Shown here: positions 15,533-23,897 of the stretch, piece by piece
Layout: each line of letters begins with the position of its first letter
How positions within the stretch are numbered: position 1 is the stretch's first letter
NCBI GenBank assembly: GCA_964453115.1
Contig: CAYVRT010000021.1
Span: forward strand, 1-64,000
Origin: JAIWNK01 sp964453115
GTDB lineage: Bacteria; Chloroflexota; Anaerolineae; Anaerolineales; Anaerolineaceae
Direction of reading: 5' to 3'
Length of the DNA: 64,000 nucleotides
Translations under genes and position numbers: made by a program
The notes under the pieces: model-generated
The model's input: only the letters and a program-made list of their open reading frames with translations
Database searches by the model: none
What the model was told of the DNA's origin: nothing

Positions 15533-16987
15533 ATGACATACGAAGCCGTCATTGGTCTGGAAGTTCACGCCGAGCTGCAAACACGCTCGAAAATGTTTTG
15601 TGCCTGCCCGGTGCTGGATAGCACCCAGGCACAGCCCAACCGTGCTGTCTGCCCGGTTTGTGCTGGCATGCCCGGCGTGCTGCCGGTCGTCAATCGGCAG
15701 GCGGTTGAGCTGGCGCTGCGCGTGGCCCTGGCGCTGGGCTGCCAGGTGGCACACACCAGCCTGTTCGCCCGCAAAAACTACTTTTACCCCGACCTGCCCA
15801 AAGGCTACCAGATTTCACAATATGAATACCCCCTGGCTGTCAATGGCCTGCTGCCCATCCGCACCGCCGCCGGCGAACGACAAATCCGCATCCGCCGTGT
15901 GCATCTCGAAGAAGATACCGGCAAGCTGATTCACATCACCGGCGAGAAGGAAAGCTTCTCCCTGGTAGACCTCAACCGGGCGGGCGTGCCACTGCTGGAA
16001 ATTGTCAGCGAACCCGACCTGCACAGCGCCGAAGAAGTGCGCGCCTACGCAACCGAACTGCGCACCCTGCTGCGCGCCCTGGGCGTCAACTCGGGCGACA
16101 TGCAAAAAGGCGTCATTCGCTTCGAGGCCAACATCTCCATCCGTCCAATCGGCAGCCAGCAACTTGGCACCCGCACCGAAGTCAAAAACCTGAACAGCTT
16201 CCGCGCCCTCGAGCGCGCCACCCTGTATGAAATCAGCCGCCAATCTGCCTTGCAATCTACCGGGCAAACCGTGCGCCAGGAAACCCTCGGCTGGGATGAC
16301 GTGAACGAAGTCACCCTCTCTCAGCGCAGCAAAGAAGAAGCGCATGATTACCGCTACTTCCCCGAACCCGACCTGCCGCCGCTGGTGGTGGAGCAGGAAT
16401 GGATCGAACGCGTGGCAGCCAGCCTGCCCGAACTGCCGTTTGCCCGTGTGGCGCGCTTCCAGGCCAGCTATGGGCTGGGCATCGAAGAAGCCCTGCTGCT
16501 TGGCAGCGAGCAGCTTGTGGCACAGGGCTTTGAAGCCTGCCTGCACGCCGATTCCAGCCTGACGCCGCGCCTGGTTGCCAACTGGTTCCTCGGCGAGCTA
16601 TTCGCCTGGCTGAACGAGCGCGGACGCAGCTTTGAACAACTGCCTCTCGGCATGGATGCGCTGGCCGAACTCTTCGCCCTGACCCAGCGCGGCGAAATCA
16701 ACCTCCCTAGCGCCAAAACCGTCCTGGCCGAAATGCTGGATAGCGGACGGCGCGCCCCACACATCATCGCCGAGCGCGGCCTGCACCAGATCTCAAATGC
16801 CGAGGCCATCGCCGACCTGGTGCGCCGCACCCTGGCCGAAAACCCCCTCGAACTGCAAGCCTACCGCAACGGCAAAACCACCCTTGCCAACTGGTTCTTC
16901 GGGCAAGTCATGCGCCTGGCCGGCGGGCAGGCCAACCCGCAAATCGTGCGCGCCGAGCTAGAACGGCAGCTAACCCAACCAGAATGA
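15533..16987 (+). CDS. gatB: Asp/Glu-tRNA(Asn/Gln) amidotransferase subunit B
   Basis: The 484-residue GatB subunit binds misacylated Glu-tRNA(Gln) or Asp-tRNA(Asn) and activates the acyl group for amidation by GatA-derived ammonia. Signature parts are YEAVIGLEVHAELQT at the start, KNYFYPDLPKGYQISQY, RIRRVHLEEDTGKLIH, VDLNRAGVPLLEIVSEPD and the C-terminal YqeY-like helical domain ending in tRNA-binding helices. Length is normal. gatA and gatC are not in this window. The start lies directly after a -10 box. The stop overlaps the rsmI start as ATGA, so the two are translationally coupled. Confidence 0.96.
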   Translation: MTYEAVIGLEVHAELQTRSKMFCACPVLDSTQAQPNRAVCPVCAGMPGVLPVVNRQAVELALRVALALGCQVAHTSLFARKNYFYPDLPKGYQISQYEYPLAVNGLLPIRTAAGERQIRIRRVHLEEDTGKLIHITGEKESFSLVDLNRAGVPLLEIVSEPDLHSAEEVRAYATELRTLLRALGVNSGDMQKGVIRFEANISIRPIGSQQLGTRTEVKNLNSFRALERATLYEISRQSALQSTGQTVRQETLGWDDVNEVTLSQRSKEEAHDYRYFPEPDLPPLVVEQEWIERVAASLPELPFARVARFQASYGLGIEEALLLGSEQLVAQGFEACLHADSSLTPRLVANWFLGELFAWLNERGRSFEQLPLGMDALAELFALTQRGEINLPSAKTVLAEMLDSGRRAPHIIAERGLHQISNAEAIADLVRRTLAENPLELQAYRNGKTTLANWFFGQVMRLAGGQANPQIVRAELERQLTQPE

Positions 16988-17697
16988 ACGAGGAACTGCT
17001 CCCCGGCACGCTCTACCTGGTTGCAACGCCAATTGGCAACCTGGGCGATATTTCCGCCCGCGCCCTGCATATCCTATCCCAGGTAGACCTGGTCATCAGC
17101 GAAGATACGCGCAAGACCGGCTTCCTGCTCAAACATTTCAACCTGCACAAACCGCAGCTCTCCTTCCGCGAGGATAACGAAAACCGCACCCTGCCGCGCA
17201 TTCTGGCCCTGCTCCACGAAGGCCAACGCCTGGCCCTGGTCACCGATGCTGGCACCCCGGCCATCTCCGACCCTGGTTTTGTCCTGGTGCGCGCCGTGCT
17301 GGAGGCCGGGCTGCGCCTGACCGCCATCCCTGGCCCAACTGCACTCATCACCGCCCTGATCCTTTCGGGTCTGCCGGTGCATAGCTTCACCTTTCGCGGC
17401 TTTGCCCCGCACAAACGCGGCCCGCGCCTGCGCTTTTTGCAGCTAGACCAAACCTCACCGCACACACTCATCTTCTATGAAAGCCCCTACCGCCTGAAAG
17501 CCTTTCTGGAAGATGCACTTGCCACCTATGGCAACCGCCGAGCAGCCATCGCCAACGACCTGACCAAACTCTTCGAACAGGTACAGCGCGGCACCCTGAG
17601 CGAATTGCTCGAACAGCAGCAACAACAAACCCCGCGCGGCGAATACGTCATCGTCATCGCCGGCGCCGATCAATCCTCCAGGCCAGAAAGCGAATAG
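16984..17697 (+). CDS. rsmI: 16S rRNA (cytidine1402-2'-O)-methyltransferase
   Basis: The 237-residue SAM-dependent enzyme of the tetrapyrrole-methylase fold 2'-O-methylates C1402 of 16S rRNA. Typical parts are LYLVATPIGNLGDIS at the N-terminus, ISEDTRKTGFLLKHF, LALVTDAGTPAISDPG, IPGPTALITALILSGLP and FYESPYRLKAFLED. It is shorter than the usual 270-290 residues and seems to have a reduced C-terminal domain. It is coupled to gatB by an ATGA overlap. Its last 28 bases overlap the end of the converging membrane protein gene. Confidence 0.93.
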   Translation: MNEELLPGTLYLVATPIGNLGDISARALHILSQVDLVISEDTRKTGFLLKHFNLHKPQLSFREDNENRTLPRILALLHEGQRLALVTDAGTPAISDPGFVLVRAVLEAGLRLTAIPGPTALITALILSGLPVHSFTFRGFAPHKRGPRLRFLQLDQTSPHTLIFYESPYRLKAFLEDALATYGNRRAAIANDLTKLFEQVQRGTLSELLEQQQQQTPRGEYVIVIAGADQSSRPESE

Positions 17698-18257
17698 CAA
17701 AACGTCACCTGTGCCGTTTGCAGGCGACGGTAAAAGTGTTGCAGGCCAACCCGCTCGCCCGACTGAATGAAGCTGACCGAAAGCGCCTCCCAGAGGAAGA
17801 CCCAGCCGCCAATCGTCAGGCCCTCGTGCAAATAGTTAAAGAACAAATTCTCCAGCGGAATGCGCAACAGCATAGAAGCGCTCAGGCTGAGGAAGGAAAC
17901 CAGCAAATAGCGCAATGCCCGCCCGCGCGCCCGCCGCGCCTGAAGCCGCAGCACATTTTGCTCATAGGCAAAATAATGCCGCAGCCCCTCCAGCACCTGC
18001 ACCTCCGTCGGCGCATCGCGATCCTCCCCCGCCACCTGAATAAGCACATCCACCCCATAGCGCTCCGGAATCTCATCCGCACACACACGCAGAAAATCCA
18101 ACAAATCCGGCGCCAAATCGCGCTGATAAATTGGCGTCGGATCCAGCCGATTGAACAAATCTGCATATTGACGCACCACCACCCGCACCGTGAAGCGCTT
18201 ACGCGCCTCATCATACAGGTAAACCTCCTTGAGATGCGCCAGGTCAGCGTGTGACAT
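17670..18257 (-). CDS. uncharacterised membrane protein, 195 aa
   Basis: The product has a soluble N-terminal half (about 1-108) and two hydrophobic segments at about 114-135 and 145-165. I do not recognise a family. It starts with an ATG overlapping the stop of the queuosine-precursor transporter (ATGA on the minus strand), so it belongs to that operon. Its 3' end overlaps rsmI by 28 bases tail to tail. The overlap means that the last nine or so codons of each gene are constrained in both frames. Confidence 0.7.
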   Translation of the reverse strand: MSHADLAHLKEVYLYDEARKRFTVRVVVRQYADLFNRLDPTPIYQRDLAPDLLDFLRVCADEIPERYGVDVLIQVAGEDRDAPTEVQVLEGLRHYFAYEQNVLRLQARRARGRALRYLLVSFLSLSASMLLRIPLENLFFNYLHEGLTIGGWVFLWEALSVSFIQSGERVGLQHFYRRLQTAQVTFCYSLSGLED

Positions 18258-18985
18258 CAGGCCTCAGTGATACCAAACGGGTTAAACCGGGTATGGGTAT
18301 CGTAGTAATCCTCCCCTTCGGCCCGTTTCAGCCCCGCCGCCGCCCAATAGGTAACCGGCGTCATCAACACCTCAATCCCCACTTTGAACAGGTAATTGGT
18401 CAACACCAGCGAGCCAAACAACGCCCAGGGGAAAACCCCCGCCAGGGTCGCCACCAAAATGAAGATCAACGAATCCAACCCCTCGCCCACCAACGTACTG
18501 CTAATCGTGCGCAGCCACAACCAGCGCCCGCCCGTCAGCACCTTAAGGCGCGCCAGAATGACCGAATTGCTAAACTCGCCCACCAGGTAGGCCACCAGGC
18601 TGGCAAGCACAATCCCACCCGAAAACATACCACTCAAAATGGCATCATAGGCACCCTGCCCGGCATAGGCTTGCCAGGTGCTTTCGCCAGGCAGCACACG
18701 CACCAGCGCCAGCACCCCGGCCGTCAACAACAGACAGACAAACCCCGTCCAAATGACGCGGCGCGAACGCCGAAACCCATACACCTCGGTCAGCAAATCG
18801 CCAAAAATGTAGCTAATGGGGAAGAGCAGCGTGCCAGCATCAAAGGCCAGCGGCACCCCAAACAACCGCACCCCCCAATCCACAATCTTGGCCGAAGAGG
18901 CCAGGTTGCTAACAATCAAAACGGTGACAAACAGGGCCATGACCCAATCGAAATAACGATACGAACGCGGCGAACTTTGTGACAT
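18257..18985 (-). CDS. yhhQ: queuosine precursor transporter (VUT/YhhQ family)
   Basis: The 242-residue integral membrane protein of the vitamin-uptake-transporter-like YhhQ family imports queuosine precursors such as preQ0/preQ1. Motifs are VSNLASSAKIVDWGV, FDAGTLLFPISYIFGDLLTEVYGF, LVAYLVGEFSNSVILARLK and RTISSTLVGEGLDSLIF. Six membrane segments are expected. Its stop overlaps the start of the 195-residue protein. No queuosine biosynthesis gene is in the window and I see no preQ1-type riboswitch in the short upstream region. A TATAAT on the minus strand (19022-19027) is the likely promoter core. Confidence 0.9.
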   Translation of the reverse strand: MSQSSPRSYRYFDWVMALFVTVLIVSNLASSAKIVDWGVRLFGVPLAFDAGTLLFPISYIFGDLLTEVYGFRRSRRVIWTGFVCLLLTAGVLALVRVLPGESTWQAYAGQGAYDAILSGMFSGGIVLASLVAYLVGEFSNSVILARLKVLTGGRWLWLRTISSTLVGEGLDSLIFILVATLAGVFPWALFGSLVLTNYLFKVGIEVLMTPVTYWAAAGLKRAEGEDYYDTHTRFNPFGITEA

Positions 18986-19021
18986 ACCAAAAACACCTTC
19001 TCTTTTGCAGAATGCGGGCGA

Positions 19022-19058
19022 ATTATATCACGCCCGGCCCGCCCTTTTGCGGTACAAT
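19022..19058. promoter_or_regulatory. back-to-back -10 boxes between yhhQ and a membrane protein gene
   Basis: Minus-strand TATAAT at 19022-19027 faces yhhQ, and plus-strand TACAAT at 19053-19058 faces the gene at 19065, ending six bases before its ATG. The plus-strand promoter would yield a leaderless mRNA. Confidence 0.5.
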
Positions 19059-19064
19059 AACCGC

Positions 19065-19676
19065 ATGAAACGCAGCCGCGCCCTCTTCCTAACCCTCACC
19101 CTGCTGCTTCTGATGGTGACCTTTTGGCTCGGCCCCGCTGAACGCACCCTCGGTGCGCGGCTGCGCCTGGTGTTGCTGCATGGCGCCTGGGTCTGGACGG
19201 GCAAAGCACTCTTCCTGGCTGCGGCCTTTGCCGGGCTGCTGGGGCTGCTCAAGGCCCCGCCGCGCCCCATCCCCTGGCCAAGCATTGCGCAGGCCAGCGG
19301 CCTGACCGGACTGGGCTTTTGGCTCACTTACCTGCCCATGTCGGTGCTGGTGATGAGACAAACCTGGGGCGGCATTGCCTGGCAAGAGCCGCGCTGGCGC
19401 GTGCCCCTGCTGATTGGCCTTGCAGCAGTACTGCTACAAGCTGCGCTGTGGCTTATGCACAGCAACGCCCTCACCAGCATCGCCAGCCTGGGCTTTGGCC
19501 TCAGCGTCTGGTACCTGCTGGGCCTGACCGAGAATCAACTCCACCCCGATTCACCAGTCTTCACCTCCAATTCATGGCACATTCCGGCCTATTTTCTGCT
19601 CCTGCTGGGGCTGTGCGGCCTGCTCGCTCTGCAAATCATCGTACCCCTCTATCGGCAACTCTCGGTAAAAACATGA
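19065..19676 (+). CDS. hypothetical integral membrane protein, 203 aa
   Basis: The product is almost entirely hydrophobic, with about six predicted membrane segments beginning at residue 6 and ending near 196. I recognise no family. ATG 19065 is chosen because a -10 box ends six bases upstream, in the leaderless layout seen elsewhere; a longer frame from 19005 has no support. The stop overlaps the ATG of the R-M module 2 methyltransferase by two bases, so the R-M genes may depend partly on this promoter. Confidence 0.7.
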   Translation: MKRSRALFLTLTLLLLMVTFWLGPAERTLGARLRLVLLHGAWVWTGKALFLAAAFAGLLGLLKAPPRPIPWPSIAQASGLTGLGFWLTYLPMSVLVMRQTWGGIAWQEPRWRVPLLIGLAAVLLQAALWLMHSNALTSIASLGFGLSVWYLLGLTENQLHPDSPVFTSNSWHIPAYFLLLLGLCGLLALQIIVPLYRQLSVKT

Positions 19677-20560
19677 TCTCATCTACCAGCCTGGCAAATC
19701 AATTCTTTTCCGGCGACTGTCTGGATGTATTGCAATCCATACCGGATGAGAGCGTGGACTTGATTTTCACCTCCCCCCCATACGCTGACCAACGCAAAAC
19801 CACATATGGCGGAATACCGCCTGATGAATATGTAGCCTGGTTTATGCCACGCGCCGCCCAATTTCAGCGAGTTTTAAAACCAACCGGAACCTTCATCCTG
19901 AACATCAAAGAACGGGTTGTCAACGGAGAACGGCACACCTATGTTCTGGAATTGATCCAGGCCATGCGGCAACAAGGCTGGCTGTGGACCGAGGAATTTA
20001 TCTGGCACAAGAAAAATTCCTATCCCGGAAAATGGCCGAACCGTTTTCGTGACAACTGGGAACGCCTGTTACAATTCAACCGTCAAAAACACTTTTCCAT
20101 GTACCAGGAAGCCGTCATGGTGCCAGTAGGAGAATGGGCAAAAGAACGATTATCCAATCTCAGCGAAACAGATAAAACACGTGATGAATCCAATGTTGGC
20201 AGCGGTTTTGGGAAAAAAGTTGCTAACTGGCTCGGAAGAGAGATGGTCTACCCAACGAATGTCCTCCATCTGGCAACCGAGTGCGGAAATCGCGGTCACA
20301 GCGCCGCATTTCCGATCGAATTACCCACCTGGTTCATTCGACTATTCACACAACCCAACGACCTGGTGCTGGATCCGTTTGTTGGCTCTGGAACAACGGC
20401 CATGGCCGCTGCTCAACTAGGACGAAAATACATTGGCATAGACATCAACCCAACCTACATTGAGCTATCGCGACAACGCGTGGGACAAATTCAAATTGGC
20501 CTTCCATTAATTGCAGAAGAGAAAGAATCTTATTCATCCGCGACAGAGGAGGAGACATGA
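19673..20560 (+). CDS. DNA methyltransferase of type II R-M module 2
   Basis: The 295-residue enzyme is a beta-class amino-methyltransferase, the order typical of N4-cytosine and some N6-adenine enzymes. The catalytic TSPPY is at 33-37 and the AdoMet motif DPFVGSGTT at 234-242. GDCLDVLQSIPDESVDLIF precedes the catalytic motif, and GRKYIGIDINPTYIELSRQR ends the fold. ATG 19673 overlaps the preceding stop. The gene is coupled by ATGA to the nuclease gene. Sequence specificity cannot be read directly. Base composition is more AT-rich than the flanking membrane protein and hutI genes, consistent with horizontal arrival. Confidence 0.88.
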   Translation: MISSTSLANQFFSGDCLDVLQSIPDESVDLIFTSPPYADQRKTTYGGIPPDEYVAWFMPRAAQFQRVLKPTGTFILNIKERVVNGERHTYVLELIQAMRQQGWLWTEEFIWHKKNSYPGKWPNRFRDNWERLLQFNRQKHFSMYQEAVMVPVGEWAKERLSNLSETDKTRDESNVGSGFGKKVANWLGREMVYPTNVLHLATECGNRGHSAAFPIELPTWFIRLFTQPNDLVLDPFVGSGTTAMAAAQLGRKYIGIDINPTYIELSRQRVGQIQIGLPLIAEEKESYSSATEEET

Positions 20561-21324
20561 ACCCGCTCAACACATCGGAAGTCTGCCATTATGTCAATGA
20601 ACAAATTGTATATTTTCATCAAAGGCGGCTGGCTAGCTTACAAAGCCTCACGCTTGGCAAATTACTTTCTAAAAACCCTTACCTGTTCAAAGCCAAGTTC
20701 ATTACCCAGGCAAATCAGCTGATTTGCGAACTACTTGATGCATTTCTCTCCTCTTCCGAAGAAAAATTGTTTGGCGATTTTCTGGAAGGATTGGCTATTT
20801 TTGTGGCCCAGATGACCTGTGGAGGCCACAAATCAACCGCCCCCGGCATGGACCTGGAATTTAGCCACCAGGGAACCTATTACCTCGTATCCATTAAATC
20901 CGGCAGCAATTGGGGAAACAGCTCTCAACATAGCAAATTAGAGCAAGACTTCAAGAACGCCATCATTCGCCTTAAGCAAAACCGAACAACCCGCAACATT
21001 CAACCCGTGCTGGGAATTTGCTACGGCAAGACTCGCAGTAGTTACTTAAACGGATATTTGAAGGTAGTTGGGCAAAACTTCTGGTACCTCATCAGTGAAA
21101 ACAAAGCGCTATACACCGATATTATTGAACCCATTGGATATGAAGCGCGCCGCCACAATGAATTTTTTGCCGCTGGCAAAGGAGCGGTCATCAATTGCCT
21201 GACAGCCCAATTCATCAAACAATTTTGTTTTCCTTCGGGAGAAATTAACTGGCCGGCACTGGTCGCTTTCAATAGCGCAAATTTTGACCTCGACTCATTC
21301 TTAGGAGCGCAGAATGCTGATTGA
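20557..21324 (+). CDS. PmeII-like type II restriction endonuclease
   Basis: The 255-residue protein looks like the PmeII-type restriction endonuclease family. A PD-(D/E)XK-like core is visible: Glu in FGDFLEGLAIFVAQ, then APGMDLEF, then YYLVSIKSGSNWGNSSQ, which supplies the acidic-X-Lys pair. GICYGKTRSSYLNGYLKVVG follows. It starts within the methyltransferase stop (ATGA) with GAGGAGGAG upstream, which supports cognate pairing and coupled expression. Its last 11 bases overlap the hutI start. The reading frame is intact, unlike the nuclease of module 1. The family assignment rests on recalled motifs. Confidence 0.72.
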   Translation: MNPLNTSEVCHYVNEQIVYFHQRRLASLQSLTLGKLLSKNPYLFKAKFITQANQLICELLDAFLSSSEEKLFGDFLEGLAIFVAQMTCGGHKSTAPGMDLEFSHQGTYYLVSIKSGSNWGNSSQHSKLEQDFKNAIIRLKQNRTTRNIQPVLGICYGKTRSSYLNGYLKVVGQNFWYLISENKALYTDIIEPIGYEARRHNEFFAAGKGAVINCLTAQFIKQFCFPSGEINWPALVAFNSANFDLDSFLGAQNAD

Positions 21325-22591
21325 AAATATCTCACAATTGCTTACCCTGGCTGGCGGGCCACAGCGCGGCCATCAGCTCGGCAACCTGAGCTTAATCGAG
21401 GATGGCGCTGTGCTGGTGCGCGGCGATCAGATTGCCGCCATTGGCCAACGCACCGAACTGCTGGCAGCCCATCCGCACGAACCGCGCCTGGATGCCGGCG
21501 GGCAGGTTGTGCTACCCGGCTTTGTGGACCCGCACACACACCTGGTGTGGGTGGGAGACCGCGCCGCCGAATTTGAATTACGCTTGCAAGGCAAAACCTA
21601 CCTGGAAATTCTGTCCGCCGGCGGCGGCATCCTCTCCACTGTGCGCGCCAGCCGTGCCGCCAGCCTCGAAGTGCTAAAAGCCGCCACCCAACGCCGCGCC
21701 GCCGACCTCTTTCGGCATGGCGTGACCACCGCCGAGGCCAAAACCGGCTACGGCCTGGATGCCCCCTCCGAACTGCGCCAATTGCAGGCCCTGCTGGCAC
21801 TGGATGCCGAAGGCCCGCTCGAAATCATCCCCACCTACCTGGCTGCCCATGCCATTGCCCCCGAATACAAACAGGATGCCGATGGCTACACCGCCCTGAT
21901 TTGCCAACAAATGCTGCCCGAACTGCGCAACTGGTGGCAACAAAACCACCCCCACCGCCGTCCCCCGTTTGTGGATGTCTTCTGCGAGACGGGCGCCTTC
22001 ACCCTGGCACAATCGCGGCACATTCTGCACACTGCTAGCAAACTGGGCTTTCCGCTCAAGATTCACGCCGACGAATTTGACAACCTGGGCGGGGCCAGCC
22101 TGGCCGCCGAACTGGGCGCCACCTCTGCCGACCACCTCGTCAAAACCTCGGCTGCCGACATTGCCGCCCTGGCCGCCAGCCAAACCGTTGCCGTTGCCCT
22201 GCCCTGCACACCCTTCGGCCTGGCCGACCCACACTACACCCCGGCGCGTGCCATCCTGGAAGCAGATGGTCTGCTTGCCATCGCCTCGGACATTAACCCA
22301 GGCACTGCCTGGTGTGAAAACATGCAATTTGTCCTCGCCCTGGCCTGCCGCTACCTGCGCCTGACCCCGGCCCAGGCCATCGCCGCCGCCACCATCAATG
22401 CCGCCGCAGCCATCGGCTGTGCCGACCGCATCGGCTCGCTGGAAGTAGGCAAGCAGGCCGACCTGCTCATCCTCAACGTCAACGATTATCGGCACCTCGG
22501 TTACCGCTTTGGCAGCAACCTGGTGCAAACCGTCATCAAACGCGGGCAGGTCTACACCTTCGCAGCGGAGCATGCCCATGCCAACGCTTGA
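21314..22591 (+). CDS. hutI: imidazolonepropionase
   Basis: The 425-residue amidohydrolase opens imidazolone-5-propanoate to N-formimino-glutamate in histidine degradation. Motifs are GFVDPHTHLVWVGDR (metal His pair), KTYLEILSAGGGILSTV, GVTTAEAKTGYGLD, IIPTYLAAHAI, KIHADEFDNLGG, ATSADHLVKT and a late ASDINPGT metal Asp. Length is normal. No hutH, hutU or hutG gene is in the window, so it stands apart from a classical hut operon. The ribosome site AGGAG lies inside the end of the nuclease gene. The HD-domain gene overlaps its 3' end by 14 bases. Confidence 0.94.
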   Translation: MLIENISQLLTLAGGPQRGHQLGNLSLIEDGAVLVRGDQIAAIGQRTELLAAHPHEPRLDAGGQVVLPGFVDPHTHLVWVGDRAAEFELRLQGKTYLEILSAGGGILSTVRASRAASLEVLKAATQRRAADLFRHGVTTAEAKTGYGLDAPSELRQLQALLALDAEGPLEIIPTYLAAHAIAPEYKQDADGYTALICQQMLPELRNWWQQNHPHRRPPFVDVFCETGAFTLAQSRHILHTASKLGFPLKIHADEFDNLGGASLAAELGATSADHLVKTSAADIAALAASQTVAVALPCTPFGLADPHYTPARAILEADGLLAIASDINPGTAWCENMQFVLALACRYLRLTPAQAIAAATINAAAAIGCADRIGSLEVGKQADLLILNVNDYRHLGYRFGSNLVQTVIKRGQVYTFAAEHAHANA

Positions 22592-23207
22592 ACAAGCACA
22601 GTCCTGGTACCCAAATGACCCGGTGCATGGCTTCGATCACATTCAGCGCGTCTATCAAACCGCCGAGCGCCTGGCAAAGGCCGAGGGTGCCGATTTGGAA
22701 ATTGTCCGTGCCGCCGCCCTGCTGCACGACGTGGAAGAAAGCCAGGCAAGCGGCCAACGCGCCGCCCACCATCAACGCTCGGCAGAATTTGCCGCCCAGG
22801 TGTTGCGCAGCGAGGGCTGGCCGGAAGAGCGCATCGCCGCCGTGCAGCATTGCATCCGGGCACACCGCTTCCGCAACACAGGCGAGGCCCCGCAAACCAT
22901 CGAGGCCCAGGTGCTGTTCGATGCCGACAAGCTGGATGTCTGCGGCGCCATTGGCGTTGCCCGCACCCTGGCCTACGCCCTGCAAGCCAACACCCCCTTC
23001 TACAGCCCCCCCTCACAAAACTTCCTGACCAGCGGAAAAACCGAGGCCGGCGAACCCCACAGCGCCTATCACGAATACCTGTTCAAGCTGCGCCATGTCA
23101 AAGACCGGCTCTTCACCCGCAGCGGACGCACCCTGGCCGAGGGCCGGCATCGGGCGTTGTGCGCCTTCTTTGAGCAATTGGCAGCCGAAATGGAAGGCCA
23201 GGCTTGA
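22578..23207 (+). CDS. HD-domain phosphohydrolase
   Basis: The 209-residue protein has the HD metal-dependent phosphohydrolase fold: VHGFDHIQRVYQTAERLA supplies an early His, AAALLHDVEES supplies the HD pair, AVQHCIRAHRFR adds a His, and LFDADKLDVCGAIGVAR supplies the last Asp. It resembles the YedJ-type HD proteins. The substrate is unknown. ATG 22578 is preferred over 22572 for ribosome-site spacing (GGAG near 22567). It overlaps the hutI 3' end and is therefore coupled to it. Confidence 0.82.
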   Translation: MPTLEQAQSWYPNDPVHGFDHIQRVYQTAERLAKAEGADLEIVRAAALLHDVEESQASGQRAAHHQRSAEFAAQVLRSEGWPEERIAAVQHCIRAHRFRNTGEAPQTIEAQVLFDADKLDVCGAIGVARTLAYALQANTPFYSPPSQNFLTSGKTEAGEPHSAYHEYLFKLRHVKDRLFTRSGRTLAEGRHRALCAFFEQLAAEMEGQA

Positions 23208-23226
23208 AAATGGCTGATAAAATGAC

Positions 23227-23255
23227 TTGCGATTCTGAAACGAAAAGACTACAAT
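23227..23255 (+). promoter_or_regulatory. leaderless promoter of the response regulator
   Basis: TTGCGA (23227-23232) and TACAAT (23250-23255) are 17 bases apart. The -10 box ends seven bases before ATG 23263 and no ribosome binding site lies between. Confidence 0.6.
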
Positions 23256-23262
23256 AATACCT

Positions 23263-23892
23263 ATGAACATCCCTTATGGCCCGCTCTTGATCGTTGAGGA
23301 CAACCCAAACGTCCTGGAACTATTGGAAGTCACCCTGCGCTTCAAAGGCTACCCGGTCATCACTGCCCGCAATGGACAGGAAGCGCTGGAAAAAATCACC
23401 CGCGAACGCCCGGCGCTGGTCATCACCGATATTCTCATGCCGCGCATGGATGGCTACGCCCTGGCACACAACCTGCGCAAAGACCCGCTCACCATCCAAA
23501 TCCCCATCATCTTCATCTCCGCCACCTACATCACCCCCGAAGACAAGGCCTTTGCCCTCAGCCTGGGCGCGGTGCGCTTCATTGAAAAGCCAATTGACAC
23601 CGAAGATTTTCTCATCACCATCGCCGAAATTTTAACCCAGGGCATCGCCACCGCCCCGCGTCCGATGGATGATGTGCGCTTTTATCAGGGCTACCGCGAC
23701 CGCCTGGAAAACAAACTCCGCCATAAGGATACGCAAATCGCCCGCACCGAACGGCTGCTCCAAACCCTGCCCGCCGATCAGCGCCCCGCCTTTGAAACCC
23801 TGCTCAAACAGGCCATTCAAGACCGGGATGAAATTCGCAACGAACTACAAGAACTGCAAGCCCTGATTGATAAACTCAACAAACCCAAATAA
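23263..23892 (+). CDS. single-receiver response regulator with coiled-coil tail
   Basis: The 209-residue protein has a CheY-like receiver domain (about 6-125): acidic pocket VEDN, phospho-acceptor Asp in ITDILMPRMDGYAL, ISAT (switch Thr/Ser) and IEKPID (Lys). The remaining 80 residues have no DNA-binding domain and form a charged helix rich in Leu, Glu, Gln and Lys, probably a coiled coil. Output is therefore likely by protein contact. It is a candidate partner for the orphan kinases at 2366 or 6612, though nothing in the sequence proves that. It is followed closely by the inositol-phosphatase-like gene. Confidence 0.88.
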   Translation: MNIPYGPLLIVEDNPNVLELLEVTLRFKGYPVITARNGQEALEKITRERPALVITDILMPRMDGYALAHNLRKDPLTIQIPIIFISATYITPEDKAFALSLGAVRFIEKPIDTEDFLITIAEILTQGIATAPRPMDDVRFYQGYRDRLENKLRHKDTQIARTERLLQTLPADQRPAFETLLKQAIQDRDEIRNELQELQALIDKLNKPK

Positions 23893-23897
23893 ACCCC

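Noticed and set aside
18986..19021. preQ1 riboswitch upstream of yhhQ
   Set aside because: The leader is under about 40 bases after the -10 box and I cannot draw the expected hairpin and A-rich tail.
21314..22591. hut operon
   Set aside because: Only imidazolonepropionase is present; no histidase, urocanase or formiminoglutamase gene flanks it.
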